From Akanthomyces muscarius (Eukaryota; Ascomycota; Sordariomycetes; Hypocreales; Cordycipitaceae), in assembly GCF_028009165.1 (NCBI RefSeq), contig NC_079244.1, positions 3,286,001 through 3,350,000 of the forward strand: a DNA stretch of 64,000 bases. Direction: 5' to 3'. Each line of letters opens with the position of its first letter. The stretch's first letter is position 1. This document shows, piece by piece, positions 10,582 through 23,115 of this stretch. Position numbers and translations under genes: made by a program. The notes below the pieces were generated by a model. The model saw only the letters and a program-made list of their open reading frames with translations. It was not told where the DNA came from and searched no databases.

Positions 10582-13229
10582 CTACCGTTCATCCGGGTCT
10601 TCAAACTTGATGGGATGCAAAAGCATGTTTGGCAGGCACATGCGCCCCGTGCTCTCCTCCATCGATTCCTCCTCCTGTCCTCCCCGCATCGCGCCCCGGT
10701 TCTTCTCGCCGCCGCCGTGGCCCCGGCCGTCAAACTGCGGGTACCCGAGCCATCGCCGCCAGAGGAGGCCCGAAAACTCGCTGTTATAGTACCAGCTGAC
10801 ACCCTTGTGGTTGTGCTCGTTGCCCAGGTCAAATGGGCTGCCCGCGCCGGATGTTGAATGATCCTGCCCGCCGTTGAAGGCATTGTCAATAGCAGAAGAG
10901 GGCCACGCTCTGTCAATGTACAGCGGGTGCGGTGCATAGGCGGCCTTGAAGCCGTGGTGTAGTGCCACGCTCGGGGGAAACATTTCCGAAAACATGCTGT
11001 GATGGTGACGCCACATTTCCTCGTGCATCGCCCCGAGAAGACGGCGGCTCAGTCGAGAGGCCGTGATGATGGCACATCGGCGCGGAGGATTCGATGGATA
11101 GCCTGTCGTATCGTAGGAAAAGACCCAGCCGGAATTTTCAGCATCAAACAGAGGATTGAGCGTGATGAGATCTGCCGGCTCGTCCACACCGCACTCGCTG
11201 GCCTCTTTGCCAACAGCACAGCTTGCGGGGAGAATGGATTCGCCGCGCTGCTCATGGCGTAGAGGTCGCTTGCCGTGGAACTGAAGAGGCCCAAAGATGA
11301 GCTGTCTTCCAGCCTCAGTAGTCTGGCGCTCGACAGTCTCGGTGAAGTTGTCCCAGTCACCGTGCAGAGCGGGAACGTAGTAGCGGGCGCTGCGCTCCCA
11401 AAGACGAACGCGCGGCTGCTTGTCTGCCCACTTGCCGAGGCGATCAAACAGCTCGTAGTAATTCCCGAGAAATCGCATATCCATTTCCCAGTTCCAGATG
11501 TGCTCGTACTCTTGGTGTTGCAACGAAAACACCTGGAGCGGCAGGTGCGCGCTGCGATATACACCGTGAATGTCTGCGCCACTTGGGTTCTGAATCGGTG
11601 CGCTAAACTTGCCAGGGTAGAACAACTTCATCTGCGCCTCGCTCCACAGGGTAACCATGTTGTGGAACTCGGGAGGAACATTCGTATCCAGGATTCTTTG
11701 CACCGTCACGTCGTCTGACCAGATGGGGGCATCGTCGTCCCGAACGTGCATCAAGAAGTGCACGGTGTATTCACCTCCAGATTTGAGAGAAACCTCTGTG
11801 ATGAGAGCCCTGAAGTTGAGGACGGACAAGTAGGTCCATTTAAAACCAGTATAGAGACGAATGACAATAGCTTGCCGACTTTTCTTGGAATCGCTTGACG
11901 GCTCAAGTTCGTCCGTCTTGCGGTCGACCTGGCGGTAGCGGCTCCAGTGACGTTCAGAGCACCTATCCTGGGCATCCCCCCAGTCCATGGAGCTGTAGTC
12001 AATTTGACCAGATTCTTCCCAGACAGCGTCACTGCCAGAATTCTCGGTATTCATACCGACGCTTGTTCCGCCCTTAGCTAAACGGTAGCCCAGGCCATAC
12101 GGTCCATAGCGACCGAATCGGTCAAAGCAGACATCGTCGCGCATACCAAACATGCTATGGGATCCGAAGGCAGGCTTTGGCATGTGTCTGGGGATACCAT
12201 TATAAGCATACAAGTCCGGAGCTGGGATTTTCTTCTCTTTGTCCAGAAAGCATGTGTGGATGCTGTCGGTTTCTTCGTACGGATTGTACGGGGTGGGCTT
12301 CGGGACTTCCTTGTTCAGCTGAACTCGGTCTGTGAAAGGGCCGCTTCGCTCGGGATGGGGATACTCTGGATCGTGCAGAGTCTTGCTGACCAAAGTTTTG
12401 AGACCGTGAAAATAACCATTAAGACTGGACTGTTAGTGGGCGACTTGAGGTAGTGTAAGTTTTATTGCACTCACTGAGGGAAACGAAGCCAAGGCATTTT
12501 CTTCAAAGTTTCCAATTCTTGCTTCAATTGGTCCGTATTCTCGCCTTCCAGGAGAAGGTTCATCTCGGATTCCTCGGAATGCTGGTCGTATTCAGGGACA
12601 TCTTCCTCGTCTAGCTCGTCTTCGTCCTCAGCATCAATATCAGCCGTGCTGGGCTTGCCAGACTTGCCAGACTTGCCGCCTGCATGGATTTTGGATCCCT
12701 TGCCGGCAGTTTTGTCAGATGGAGGCAGCTGAGATTTGGACTTTTCATCGGATTCGCCATCGCCGTCTTGATCGGCAACATCGATTTGCTCCTGGCTCTG
12801 GTGCTTCTCGTCACTCTTGCTTGGTGCCACTTCAACTTGCGACTGTTCTTGACCAATTCCAGCGGCATCAATCATCCGCTGCACCTCATCGTCTGCTGAC
12901 TCCTCTGTGTCGCCTTCGTAGAATTGCTTAGTGTTTGACCCCTCGGTTGTAATCACTAAGGCGCCGTTGTGGGTGGCAGTATGCTTTGGGGTAACATCTC
13001 GTACCGCGCCATCCTGTTTGCCAAATAAGACAAACCCGGCAATGAACAAACTCAACGCAGTCCATATGATGACGCGCTTGTAGAGACAATGGTGCAGAGG
13101 ATTGCGCAGCTTGACCGCCATCTTTTCAGAGACGATTTCCGAGTAAGGCAGCAGAGGTTCACGCTTGCGGTCCGTGGACGCTGTACTCGAATCGCTGCTG
13201 AAGCTGCCGAAAGGGCGTTTGGAATCCAT
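10582..13229 (-). CDS. DUF3405 family type II membrane protein
   Basis: Exons 13229-12475 and 12424-10582 (50-nt intron) give 865 residues. Start is the ATG before DSKRPFG; frames further 5' lack a better one. A short cytosolic N-terminus is followed by one membrane segment at about 53-70 (VIIWTALSLFIAGFVLFG). Then comes a low-complexity, acidic Gly/Ser/Lys-rich stem up to about residue 240. The conserved body begins around the splice junction with WLRFPHLNGYF and runs to the C-terminus, rich in Trp, Tyr and His. I recognise the body as fungal DUF3405. The layout resembles Golgi type II enzymes such as glycosyltransferases, but no catalytic motif can be named and activity is unknown. Splicing restores the HLNGYFHG phrase, so the intron is well supported. 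Confidence 0.85.
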
Positions 13230-15196
13230 CAGTGCTGAAATCCAGGGCAAGAGACCTCGTTTGTGTGGTTGGTGTGAATGTGGCAGCAATTTTAGGTAAT
13301 GTGCACGCACATTACCCTCGACTGGCTGGTCTGGCAAGAAGCTGACAGACAAAGATCGGTAGTAGAAAAGAACGCGGATTGGAAATTAAATTGAATGTGT
13401 AATGATACAATGAAGGACGGAATGGAGAAAAAAATCGAAAGATACGCTCAAAGGGAACACGTGCGGTGTGAGGAATGGATCGACATCGGCTTGGACAAGA
13501 TGTTTGAGTTGGTGACCGGACAATCGTCGATGACGAGATAGCGGTCGGTAGAAAATGGGAAAGCGGCCAGCCGGAAGAAGTGGAGGAAAAATCCAGAGGA
13601 AAGAATCGGAGAAATGAAGAGGCTGTCAAGGGAAAAAGAGTACGAGAAAAAGAAGTGAAGACGGGCTACAAGGAGAAGGGCGTTTGATGTTTGGCGGATG
13701 AACTTGCAGGGCAGCTGGCAGCTGGCAATACCGCGGATTTACAACCGGCAAGCAGCAAATATGTACTCGAAACACAAACATTGGAGACAGAGGCACCGAG
13801 ATCCAGAAACTCCGTTTCGCAACCATGGGGACGCCTGCCAGACCATGGATCATCAAACTGCACATCGCTGCCTGCCTGTATTGGCTCTGTCCAATCCCTC
13901 AACCCCAACGAATGCAAATGAGACGGTCGCTTCCCAACACGTGCATGACCACAGAGCAACACGAGGTTACGCACGATAGCCGTCGACAATATCCTCCTAC
14001 CTCTACGACCTCGAAATGACCCTTTGTCGCAAGTGCCCTCGTCGATCGTGCTCATCAGGTGGCCGAGGGATGCTGCGGCTACCCACAGAACTGCACCACC
14101 ACAGCGCCTGGATCGACATGCTCGGCGGTGCTAAGCTTCTGGTGAAGACCCCTGGATTATCCACTCGCCGCGGCCAAACAGCGCAGAACCAATAGCTCTT
14201 GCTGGAGACGAGCGAAGATATTGCGTGCATACGCGGCCCTGGCAGGTCGAACATTAGGATACTCGAGGGGGGCCATTCGAAACATGAGCTCCAGGTGGTG
14301 GCGTCCCGCTGCCCACTTTCAGCCCTCGCAAACAAGCTTTCCGGTTTGCTGCCGATGCCCATGTAGCAGAGCCGCATGCTGCTAGGAATGCGACCTGGCC
14401 AAGCTCAGCTAGCTTTTGAAGTGCTTAAGTCGAAAAATCAAGACGATGCATGGGCGATTTTCTAGCCTACTAGGTACCAGCCCGTTCGGTATGCGGGAAC
14501 CGTTCGCCGATGCATAACCCCCACCGGACCGCGATCGACATGGCTTCCAAAGGGTGGCGCCCACCGGATGATGATGCTCAATGCATGCCTCGTCTCTGAG
14601 ACACACTTCCGATAAGTTTCATGGCGAGCCAATCATGGCCGCCATAGCGCCTCCCACGGGCTCAAGCCCAATCTCGACTGCGGCAATTGATCCATTTCTC
14701 TATCCAGACAGTCACGGAATCCTGACTCGAAATTGGGGCGAAATCCAGCAGAGGTTCATCCTGTCGCTTTTTTTTTTTGGTATGGGGTATTTTACCACTC
14801 CCTGCTCAGTGTTTCGAAACACAGCCCAGGCGCGCAACTCCATTCTACGTCTGCACTTTATTTGGGAGGTGGCTGCGGCACGAGACTTGCGTTTCATCCA
14901 CCGACTCCCGTTAGAGCGTCTGCACTGTACGCGGCTCGACTGGCTAACTAATTTCACAACCAAAATTAGAACATCCTTCGCGGATCTGTAACGTCTCGCA
15001 CGTGTGGCTGCAGACACTCGAGACCGTACCATCTATTTCTGGTACTACCCAGTTATGACGACGCGAGCCACCGGGTGTTGTTCCGCGGCACTCCTTCCCG
15101 TCAATTTTCAAACCAAGAGCGGATTCGAGTCAAAGAATGTACTGGCGTACTAAACCATGGTCGTCTTAGAAGAAAGTGGTCTATCGAAATTTCAAA
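13230..15196. other. Intergenic, no gene seen
   Basis: The first 400 bases are the likely promoter and leader of the DUF3405 gene (C/T-rich on the minus strand). From about 13.9 to 15.2 kb I see only short frames without recognisable domains; this is the 3' side of the MFS gene. Confidence 0.45.
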
Positions 15197-16903
15197 CTAT
15201 ACTTTTTCAGCAGATCTGCTGTCTATGGCCGGCTCTGGCGCGGCTGATTGCTCTTCTGAGACTATTCCTGATCTCCAACCTTCACCCCATTTTACAGTGG
15301 CCATGAGAACAACGGAGCTGACAACCAATAAGATGGTGTTTATCGTCAACATCCAACCCACACCCATGCTCCGAATCATGGGAAGCGCAACTGCTGTGGC
15401 AATGCAGGCTCCAATGTAGCGCACTAGCCAGCAGATGGCAATGATGTCCGCGCTGAGTGACGGCGTGTTCTCCAGACAGTACGTGTTCAACATGGTCGAG
15501 GCTATGATTTGCCCTATAGCCTGAACGAAGAGGAAAATTAGCGGCACAGGCATCCCGCCCACAGCTTTATCCACTGTCCACCCGTATATCAAGACACCAC
15601 CGCCCTGGAGAAGGGCGAGGGCCGGGATGGCCGCGCGAAGTCTGTCTTCAGGCACACGTCTACCGCGCTTTCTGATCCATCTCTTTACCGTCCAGTCGCC
15701 GTACTTGCCTGCAATCATGGTGGAGCAGAGGCAGCCTGCGCCAGGCACCAAGTAGAAGACGCCAGACAGTAGAGGTGAGTCGAGACCGAAGCGTGGATTC
15801 AGCACGAAGCGGATCGGAACAAGCATGCAGTAGAGCGCAAACAAGGTGACGGCAGAGGCGAAGCTGACAGCCACCACGTTCAAGTGGCGGAGAAGACTGA
15901 CGGACCGGAGAGGGTTGATCTTGCGCGCCACCGCAATCATCTTTTGGCGCTGGGGAAGATGGGCCATGTCTGCGCTCAGCTTGTGGTGCGTCGTCTCGGG
16001 GATGAAGAAAAAGCCGGCCAGCATGGTGGCAATGGCACAGCCGAGCTGCACCCAGTATATGATGCGCCAGCTGGCAAACTGGACGATGAGGCCGCTCATG
16101 AAGGGGCCGAACGATGGCCCGATGACGGTACACGACAGATACCAGCTAATGGCGGTTGCCCTTTCGGTTGGTTTATATATGTCGCTGGGAAAATAGGTCA
16201 GTAAGTTTGTGACTCGGCACGGTATAGATCCGGTGGCGAATGCCGCGCGCGGGTATCAATCACGATAAGCCTTGCGTACCTGATGATGACGTTGCCGAGG
16301 ATGGTCAACGCAGAGCCACCAATCGCAGACAATGCCCGGAAAGCAAAGAATGCTTGAAGATTGGGCGCTAGGGCAGTTCCCAGACTCATGCAGCAGAAAA
16401 ACGCACACGCGCACTGAATGATCTGAAAAGGAAAAAGGTCAGTCTGTCATGACTTTTGTTCCTCTTGGTAAACCTGCTCGGCTACCATGGGTTGTTTGCA
16501 TTCTTACCGGCCGACGACCGTATAGCTGGCTCATGGGGCCCCAGACGACACACCCAACGCCCGTCAGGGCAATGTAGATGGCGTTGCTTATCTCGACGAT
16601 GGTGTCGGTGCTGTGAAAGGTCTCTGTGATTTCCGGCACGGCGGGCAGCACGCTGGTGCTGGAGACGAGGGCCACGAAGGCGCCGAAGCCGAGCACGGCG
16701 ACAATGGCGCGCTTGCGGCCCGGCGAGAACTTGCTGTAGATTTCCTCGCCGTCCTCGTAAAACTTGTCATTGTCGGCGTCGTCGCTGCTGTCGTGGCCGT
16801 CGTGGCCGCGGGCACCCGTCCCGGATTCGGTCCGGTGCGGACGGTCCGACATGGCGGCGTTGTCTGCCGTCACGACGGACGGCACTGGTTGCAATACCGG
16901 CAT
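15197..16903 (-). CDS. MFS drug:H+ antiporter, DHA1 (12-TM) family, QDR-like
   Basis: A plasma-membrane exporter type linked in fungi to drugs, polyamines and organic acids. Exons 16903-16508, 16422-16280 and 16184-15197 (introns 85 and 95 nt) give 508 residues. The N-terminus is cytosolic and acidic, followed by YSKFSPGRKRAIVAVLGFGA leading into TM1. Motif A of the superfamily (GPMSQLYGRRP) ends exon 1. The proline/glycine-rich GPSFGPFMSGLI in exon 3 matches the motif C region of antiporters. The central loop is basic (KRWIRKRGRR). Start is ATG 16903; an in-frame ATG at 16852 is an alternative. QDR/DHA1 assignment is by resemblance; substrate is unknown. No metabolite cluster genes lie beside it, which argues against a dedicated biosynthetic exporter. 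Confidence 0.88.
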
Positions 16904-18120
16904 GTTGTGCAAGACAAAGACACCCAATTGGGTATATATGTTTGATGTTATTGGTCCGTGGGAAGTGCGAGACTTGCCATTTCCTATAAACGTTGTCGGA
17001 CAAGTCGTACGGATGCGCTCATTGGAGATGTGATGTAGCCGAAGGCGTCAAATACGACGCTCTCAAATGAAAGGGGGTGTTTAAAAGGAAGACGAAAAGA
17101 GAATATGCTATTACGCTCTAACCAAAATGCTCAAAACATTTAAACAGAATGCAAGTTTCCTGAGACACAAAAGAAGTGTCGTAAAATGTCAGTGCAGAAC
17201 CGGGGGATGTGGTTTAGTTTTAAGCGGCCCGGGGCATTGAACTTTTGGGCGTCGGGGTTCGCACCGGACAGACCCGAGACGACGCCCAACCGAGCACCGC
17301 AAACTAGCTACTTTCTGTCCTCGCTAATAAAAGAAGATGAAAAAAAAAAATTAAAAATTGACAATTTTTGCCTTTGCATGAAAAACTAAATCGTGGCGGA
17401 CCAATAAAGTACAACTTTTCAGTCCCTAATTGTGGTTTTGTGCTGAAAAGGAATCCACTCTCAAGTAGCCGAATGCTACGCCGGTCTACTACGCGGCAAG
17501 GACAGGAAAAAAAGAAGAAAAAAGAAAAAAAAAAGGCCGAATAGGCAAGATGGCTAATGGAAGATTTCTTTTTCTTTTTGTGCAAACGGCTAGAGTGCCG
17601 AGATTTTACAGCTGCTCTTTTGAAAAGACGATTTAAACGGCGACGCTGCGGATTATACAACGGCGGTGCCCGCTTAGTAGCCGTCTTGCCTTGTGCCCCA
17701 ATTTCATGTCTGGAGAAGCCGAGCGAGATCCAGAGCTTGAATCAGTAGCTAACCATCCCCATCTTCAACCATGCCGTGATGGGATGGGGACGAAATAAGT
17801 CGAGTTGAGCTTCTTGGACATCCTTCTACCTATGACCACATCATTACTTTATTATGCAATACTTGTTTCCCTGGGAAGAAATGAGGACTTGAAAAATTCC
17901 ATTCTCTACTCTCATGCAACTATCCCATGCCATGGTATATTCCAACTCCAAGAAACCAAAAAAGAAAGAAAAAGACAATGCCCAAACGCCATGCTTCATG
18001 CCAAAGTAGTACCAATCCCACAAATCATCTTCTGCTTCAACAGCCCGTAGTTCTCTTAATATTCCCGTCATTCATGTCCCCAACATGTGTTTCCTTATCC
18101 CTTCCTCAACTCCTTACACC
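16904..18120. other. Intergenic, no gene seen
   Basis: Promoter side of the MFS gene and 3' side of the Cdt1 gene. A/T-rich with A-tracts at 17340-17350 and 17507-17534. No supported coding frame. Confidence 0.5.
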
Positions 18121-19656
18121 TTACATGAGCTTCTGCACTCGTTCCTGAATCACTCGGCTGACCGGCTCACCGCCGCGCTGAATGACCACATTCTCCCTGC
18201 CGCCAATGGCCACGATCCGTAGCCACTCGGGCGCAATCTCCTTGGCAATGAGACGGATGCAGTCGATGCCCTCTTCCTTGGCCATGGGCACGCGCAGCGA
18301 ATCGCGCAGCTTCTCGACAATGACGGCCATGGCAAACGCCTGGCGAGGCAGAGAGGCGGGGTTGGAAAGGCTGAGCATGGAAATGGTGGATGCGACGTCG
18401 ACAACTCGGTTCATGGCCGCACGGCGCTGCAGTTCGGCGCCGGTCGGCGGAGAAGGCGCGTTGGCGGCAGCGAGCTGCTTGTGTCGGAGGCGGTCGAGCA
18501 GGCTCATCTTGGTTCCGTCGGCGTTGAGGAGCGTTGTCGCCGCGGCTTGCTGCTGGGCCTCTTTTTCCTGCTGCTTTGCAGCCATGTCGTTTTTTAGTTC
18601 CGAAAGCGCCCTGTGTCCCTTGACTAGTAGAGCAGCCGTTTTGGCGCCAGTATTCATGTCTGTCAGGCCGACCTGGGGTAGCTCTGCCAGTGACAGGCCC
18701 TCAAGAGTGACATCGACATCCGTCATCTGATCAGTGGCCTTTTCCGTGCAGAGGCTCTTGAGGTTGTGCTCAAACTGCTTGCACAGCCGCGTCTCGTTGA
18801 TGGCGCTGCCATCGTATCCAGCGCGCAGCTCGACACAAACTTTGCCGTTGCCGTAGTCGGCGACGATAAACGGAGACTTGATGCCGTCGTCTTGCGTAGA
18901 CGACTCGATCGCCACGCATCGACGCACATCCTCCACCGTGACCTGACGCTTGCGCCACGAGCTTGAAATGTTGGGAGCCAGCTCGCGGATGTCGAGAGGC
19001 ACGTTGCTGCGAGTATGCGCCATCTGCATGACGACCGTCTTGAGGAAGATGCGATGCAGACGCACCAGCTCAGCGAGCGGCGGCGGAAATGCGGCGTCGA
19101 CTTCGTTGTCGGCGGCCGACTTGGCCTGCTGCTGCTTGGTGTAAAAGGCGTCAATCCTGGCCTGGCCGGTCTTGGCTTCCTGCCGGGACTTGCTAATGAC
19201 GGTGGAAGCGGTCGGACGGTGCGCAGCCTCCTTTCTCGAAGCGGGAACCCTGGCGACTGTCTTGCCCCGCGTTGTAGGTGCAGCGGCAGCCTTGGCTGGT
19301 GTTGTCGGGGGCTTTGCAGAGAAGGTGGGCTCCGGTCGTCGACAGGCGCGCTTCTTGCGCTGGGCGATGTCGGCATGTTCCGTTTGCTGTTCCTCCACGT
19401 CGTCGTCCTCGTCGCTCGGGCTGAACGAAATGGTTCGGCGAGTGTAGGCGCCGGCGTGGCTGTCCAGAGGAGACGAGGCCTTGCGCTTCTTGGACAGCGT
19501 CGTCGTCGTCGTCGTCGGGTCGGCGGAGACGACGGCTTTTTTGGCAGTTGCGTCAGGAAAAGCATGGCTCTTGGAGACGCGGGTAAAGGTGGTGATGGAA
19601 GGTGCAGGGCTCTGCTTGGCCTCGAGAGGCGCTCTCGCTCTTGCTGTTCGAGCCAT
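18121..19656 (-). CDS. CDT1: DNA replication licensing factor Cdt1
   Basis: Loads the MCM helicase on origins with ORC and Cdc6 in G1. Single exon, 511 residues; ATG 19656 is chosen because the frame further upstream starts only at TTG. The N-terminal 160 residues are disordered, Ala/Thr/Lys-rich, with basic patches (SKKRK, QRKKRACRR) fit for nuclear import. A PCNA-interaction motif QARIDAFY sits at 165-172. Residues about 190-330 match the geminin-binding-type winged helix of Cdt1 (PPLAELVRLHRIFLKTVVMQ onward). Residues about 405-510 match the C-terminal MCM-binding winged helix (ending AKEIAPEWLRIVAIGGRENV). Fungi lack geminin, so turnover is the expected control; a weak PIP-degron-like SITTF lies near residue 20. 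The assignment rests on the two-domain layout and C-terminal signature. Confidence 0.8.
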   Translation of the reverse strand: MARTARARAPLEAKQSPAPSITTFTRVSKSHAFPDATAKKAVVSADPTTTTTTLSKKRKASSPLDSHAGAYTRRTISFSPSDEDDDVEEQQTEHADIAQRKKRACRRPEPTFSAKPPTTPAKAAAAPTTRGKTVARVPASRKEAAHRPTASTVISKSRQEAKTGQARIDAFYTKQQQAKSAADNEVDAAFPPPLAELVRLHRIFLKTVVMQMAHTRSNVPLDIRELAPNISSSWRKRQVTVEDVRRCVAIESSTQDDGIKSPFIVADYGNGKVCVELRAGYDGSAINETRLCKQFEHNLKSLCTEKATDQMTDVDVTLEGLSLAELPQVGLTDMNTGAKTAALLVKGHRALSELKNDMAAKQQEKEAQQQAAATTLLNADGTKMSLLDRLRHKQLAAANAPSPPTGAELQRRAAMNRVVDVASTISMLSLSNPASLPRQAFAMAVIVEKLRDSLRVPMAKEEGIDCIRLIAKEIAPEWLRIVAIGGRENVVIQRGGEPVSRVIQERVQKLM

Positions 19657-21003
19657 CTTGACGTTCAGACCGAGCAATCAAGCAGGAACGACGACGAGCC
19701 TCCACAGTCTGATGTGTTAAGTAGGCAGGTGCGAAGTCCAATGCAGCGAAAACGGCGTCTAATTTGACAAGGGCGAGCTTTCTCGCAGTTGGAGTTGGAC
19801 GCACAAAAAAAAGGGTTTTGTTTGATTGTTGAAGCTTGCAAAAGAAAAGAACCTCGCACAAACGATGGTGGAAGAGCAATTGTCTCACGATCCGGGTAGC
19901 TGCAGGCATTTTGGGAAGCGGAGTCTCTTCGGTTGGCTGGGAGGCGACGGGTAGCATTGCAAGGGGTACGCGAACTGACGCGCCGCGACGCGTTTTGGTG
20001 ATGCACATCGCGTAAAGTGGTGTTGTGGGTACGTACCATTCCCATTACCATCAACACCACCACCACCACCTTAAGCCCAAGGCCAAAAAGTCTACCCAAA
20101 CCGGCCGTCTGTTTTCTTTGCTTCTGTTCCGGGTGGGAGCATTCATGTGATTCTGTATCCAACTCTCCGACCTTGCAGCTGCGCAGTTCCCGCGTCTCCA
20201 TGTGAGAGGAGCTCTCCGCACGTGCTTCCGCAAGCTGCGTCCGAAGGCTCGTCTCATCTTCCCTTTGCCCGGCAAACGGACAAAAAAAACGACTCTATAA
20301 AATGCTTGACATACTGGTATCACTGCCGGCAGGGCTGTTGACCTGCAGCCTCTGACGTTTTTTACCCCGGGGGAATGGGGGCCGATCGTAGAATGCGACT
20401 CCGTCGGCGATCGCATGCGCCGTTGCTCGCCTGACATGTGAAGACAGCCCGAGCACCACCACCACCGATAGCAGTAGAAAGCTTCGCGGCTCACCCACGT
20501 TGCAACATCGGATCAAGTCGGAAGCGAAGTGCTTCTGCTTGTAGACGCTTCTGATATATGAATCTGGCAGTGACGACTTGTCGCAAGCTCCTGCAGCGCG
20601 TGCAGACGTCGCGCATGCGCAGCTGGCCGACTTTTCCCGAGTCTCGACTTATACGCCTTATCACAAGCACATCACATCGGCATACGTGCTAATTATCTTG
20701 ATCGTCTTATTGAGTAAATCACTTTGTACATGATACCTGTGGTCCTTGAAACTCGTGGCCCTCACAAAGTATCCTCGAGCCGCTGCACATGCAGTCGCTC
20801 GCCCTGTTTAGATATACCATCTTCCCGCCCTGAATGTGCCCGTGACTCCGATGAAGAAACACTATTAACCCAATTTTGCCGTGTGAATAATTGCCAGCTG
20901 TTTGTTGATGGGACTGGCTGCTCCCAACGCTCGTGATGTGTAAAATCAAATGAAAAGAAAAGGCGACAGAATGATTGCGCTTGAACGTGGCTAGCCGTTG
21001 TGA
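19657..21003. other. Intergenic, no gene seen
   Basis: Promoter and leader of the Cdt1 gene on the left; remaining frames on either strand carry no domain. A run of CACCACCACC repeats sits near 20055 and is mirrored by a similar one near 20455. Confidence 0.45.
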
Positions 21004-21282
21004 CTATGAGCGAGCAGGCTTGGGCCAGCAGTCCGGTCGAAAGCTGACAGGACTGGGAGGAGGCGGCGCGGGAACGGTGTAGTCGTTCTCATAGATTTGG
21101 TGGTTGGGCGTGGCAGGTCGGTTGGGGTTGGTGGACGACAGAGATGCATTGATGCCCGAGAAGAGGTCTAGCGACGAGGGAACTCGCAGGTTGGTCCTCT
21201 GAGGGGCGTGCACAAAAGGCGCGGAAGCTTGAGCGGAAGGCATCGTGAAGCGGATAGGAATGGGCTGAAGAATAGTAGACAT
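21004..21282 (-). CDS. Hypothetical small proline-rich protein
   Basis: A 92-codon frame opening at ATG 21282 and closing with TAG at 21004. The product is rich in Pro, Ser and Asn, with a PAPPPPSPVSF stretch near the C-terminus. It lacks membrane segments, signal peptide and recognisable domains. The same frame stays open upstream to about 21582, so the start is uncertain and a longer product is possible. It is listed because composition and clear ATG differ from random frames nearby. It could still be non-coding. Confidence 0.35.
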   Translation of the reverse strand: MSTILQPIPIRFTMPSAQASAPFVHAPQRTNLRVPSSLDLFSGINASLSSTNPNRPATPNHQIYENDYTVPAPPPPSPVSFRPDCWPKPARS

Positions 21283-23115
21283 GTTAGGTATGTGTGCAAA
21301 GACGAGTATGCTTGGTGAGGTACGAGACAAGGAAGCAGACTCGGATGTGCAGAGGTGAATGTGCTTGGGGACGAGGGAGAGCAGCGGGGCGGCAACGTAC
21401 GGGTGGGCAAGTATATATATATAGCAAAGCTTGTGTGTAAGAAAGGTATGGAGGAAGATGGAAATGCAGCTGATTGCAAGTCTGGAGCTTGTGCTGGCTC
21501 GGCGAGTCTGGCGTGCTTTCTGGCGCGACTTGTTGATCTGGTTGTCTGGGTCCGAGGCAAGCTTTGGGGCGGCTATGTGCAAGTGATGGGGCGATCGGCC
21601 CGGCGCTGCTTTGACAAGAGGCGACCCAGCAGGGCGGAAGAACAGTCTCAGAGCTGAATGGAACCCGGGGAATGTAAATCGACCGATAAGACGTGTGTTT
21701 GTCCCTTTTTCCTTATGGCTGCCCTGATTTGGCGTTTTGTTTTATTGGCAAGGACGACAGGAGAGATTGTGCATGTGTGTGTGTATGTGTGTCGAGCCTT
21801 TGTTTGCGACGTGTATAGTTCAGGGAGACAGTGGCGCGAGTGTCGCAAGTGTTTTTTCTTCTTTGGTGTCTGAGAGGATGAGAAAAGGAAAAAGGATGGA
21901 ATCCGAGGCAGAGGATGTGTGGGTGTAATAAAGGCAGGCTTTTGCATGTCACCTTCAGGCCTTTTTGGCTGGGCAGACGAACAAGGACGGGAGCGGCAGG
22001 TCGATTCAAGGAGGAAGGAGGGCGGAAACCGACCAAGCCCATCCATCCATCCACCATCCACCATCCAGGCCTGATGGCATTGTGGCATTCCAACTAGTTA
22101 CTGGTACCCGTTCAGCCGGGTTCTACAAGGACATGGGGCAAGGGGAGAAGGAGGGGAGGGGGAGCCTGCAGCATTCATTCACTGCATGTGCTTTTCGGGG
22201 GGCCAATTGTTGCCGGTACTTTGATTTCGCCTTTGTTCTGTGCGGAAGAAAAAAAAAGAAGAAGCTCGCACCCCCAGTCGGTGCTTATCCCTGTCTTGCC
22301 ACCCAAAGCAACCTAGGCACCCCCCGGGGCGTCTCATGGTGGGCACGGCCAACAGGAAAGAATCAAAGGGACATCATAGTTACCACCTAATTTTACCCGT
22401 ACACGCGCAACAGACGGGAGGCAGCAGTATTGGGCTACTGGTACAAGGACAGCAGATTCCGCCTGGGCCGAGTTCCAAGGACAGCGCATCAACAATGCAC
22501 TGCGCGCCAAAGGGTGTGGGCGGACAAGACACGACTCACGGCGACACAAGGAGACAGGCACCGATGCCAACACGGTCCAAGGCCTTGTTTTAGGCAGCCT
22601 TTTTATTTTTTTATTTTTTTTTGCTGCTCAAGTACTAGTAGTAATAATAAGCCTGGGGTGATTGTGGAGAGAGGCTTGGTCCCGGCTCACCCAGGATGCC
22701 GGGTTGATAGTTGGGCTTTTCGCCGGTTGACCCGACTAACATGGTACTCAGTAGGTAGGTAGGTACAGTACCTGGTCGTGTCTGGGTAGCTGTTGGGGAT
22801 GATGGGAACAGTGAAGAGAGATGGAAACGGCTTGCTTCCGCGGCATCTGACGTGAGTTGATTGCAGCGAAAGAGATGATGGCTCGACTGGTCAGGTACTT
22901 GGGGCTCTGGTGCATGTACATGTGCTCATGGCTGAGATGTGGCGCTGTCGCGTACTACCTACAGTACCAGTACGGATACAATTCGTTGCAAAGCTTGCAC
23001 TTGTGCTTGCTTGCCCTTTGGTGCTTGCGTCTTGCGTGGCTGCATGCCATTTCGCAAAGCTGATTGATATTATTACTCCAACTAGCATCTCGCACAGTTG
23101 ATTTGATTACCAGCC

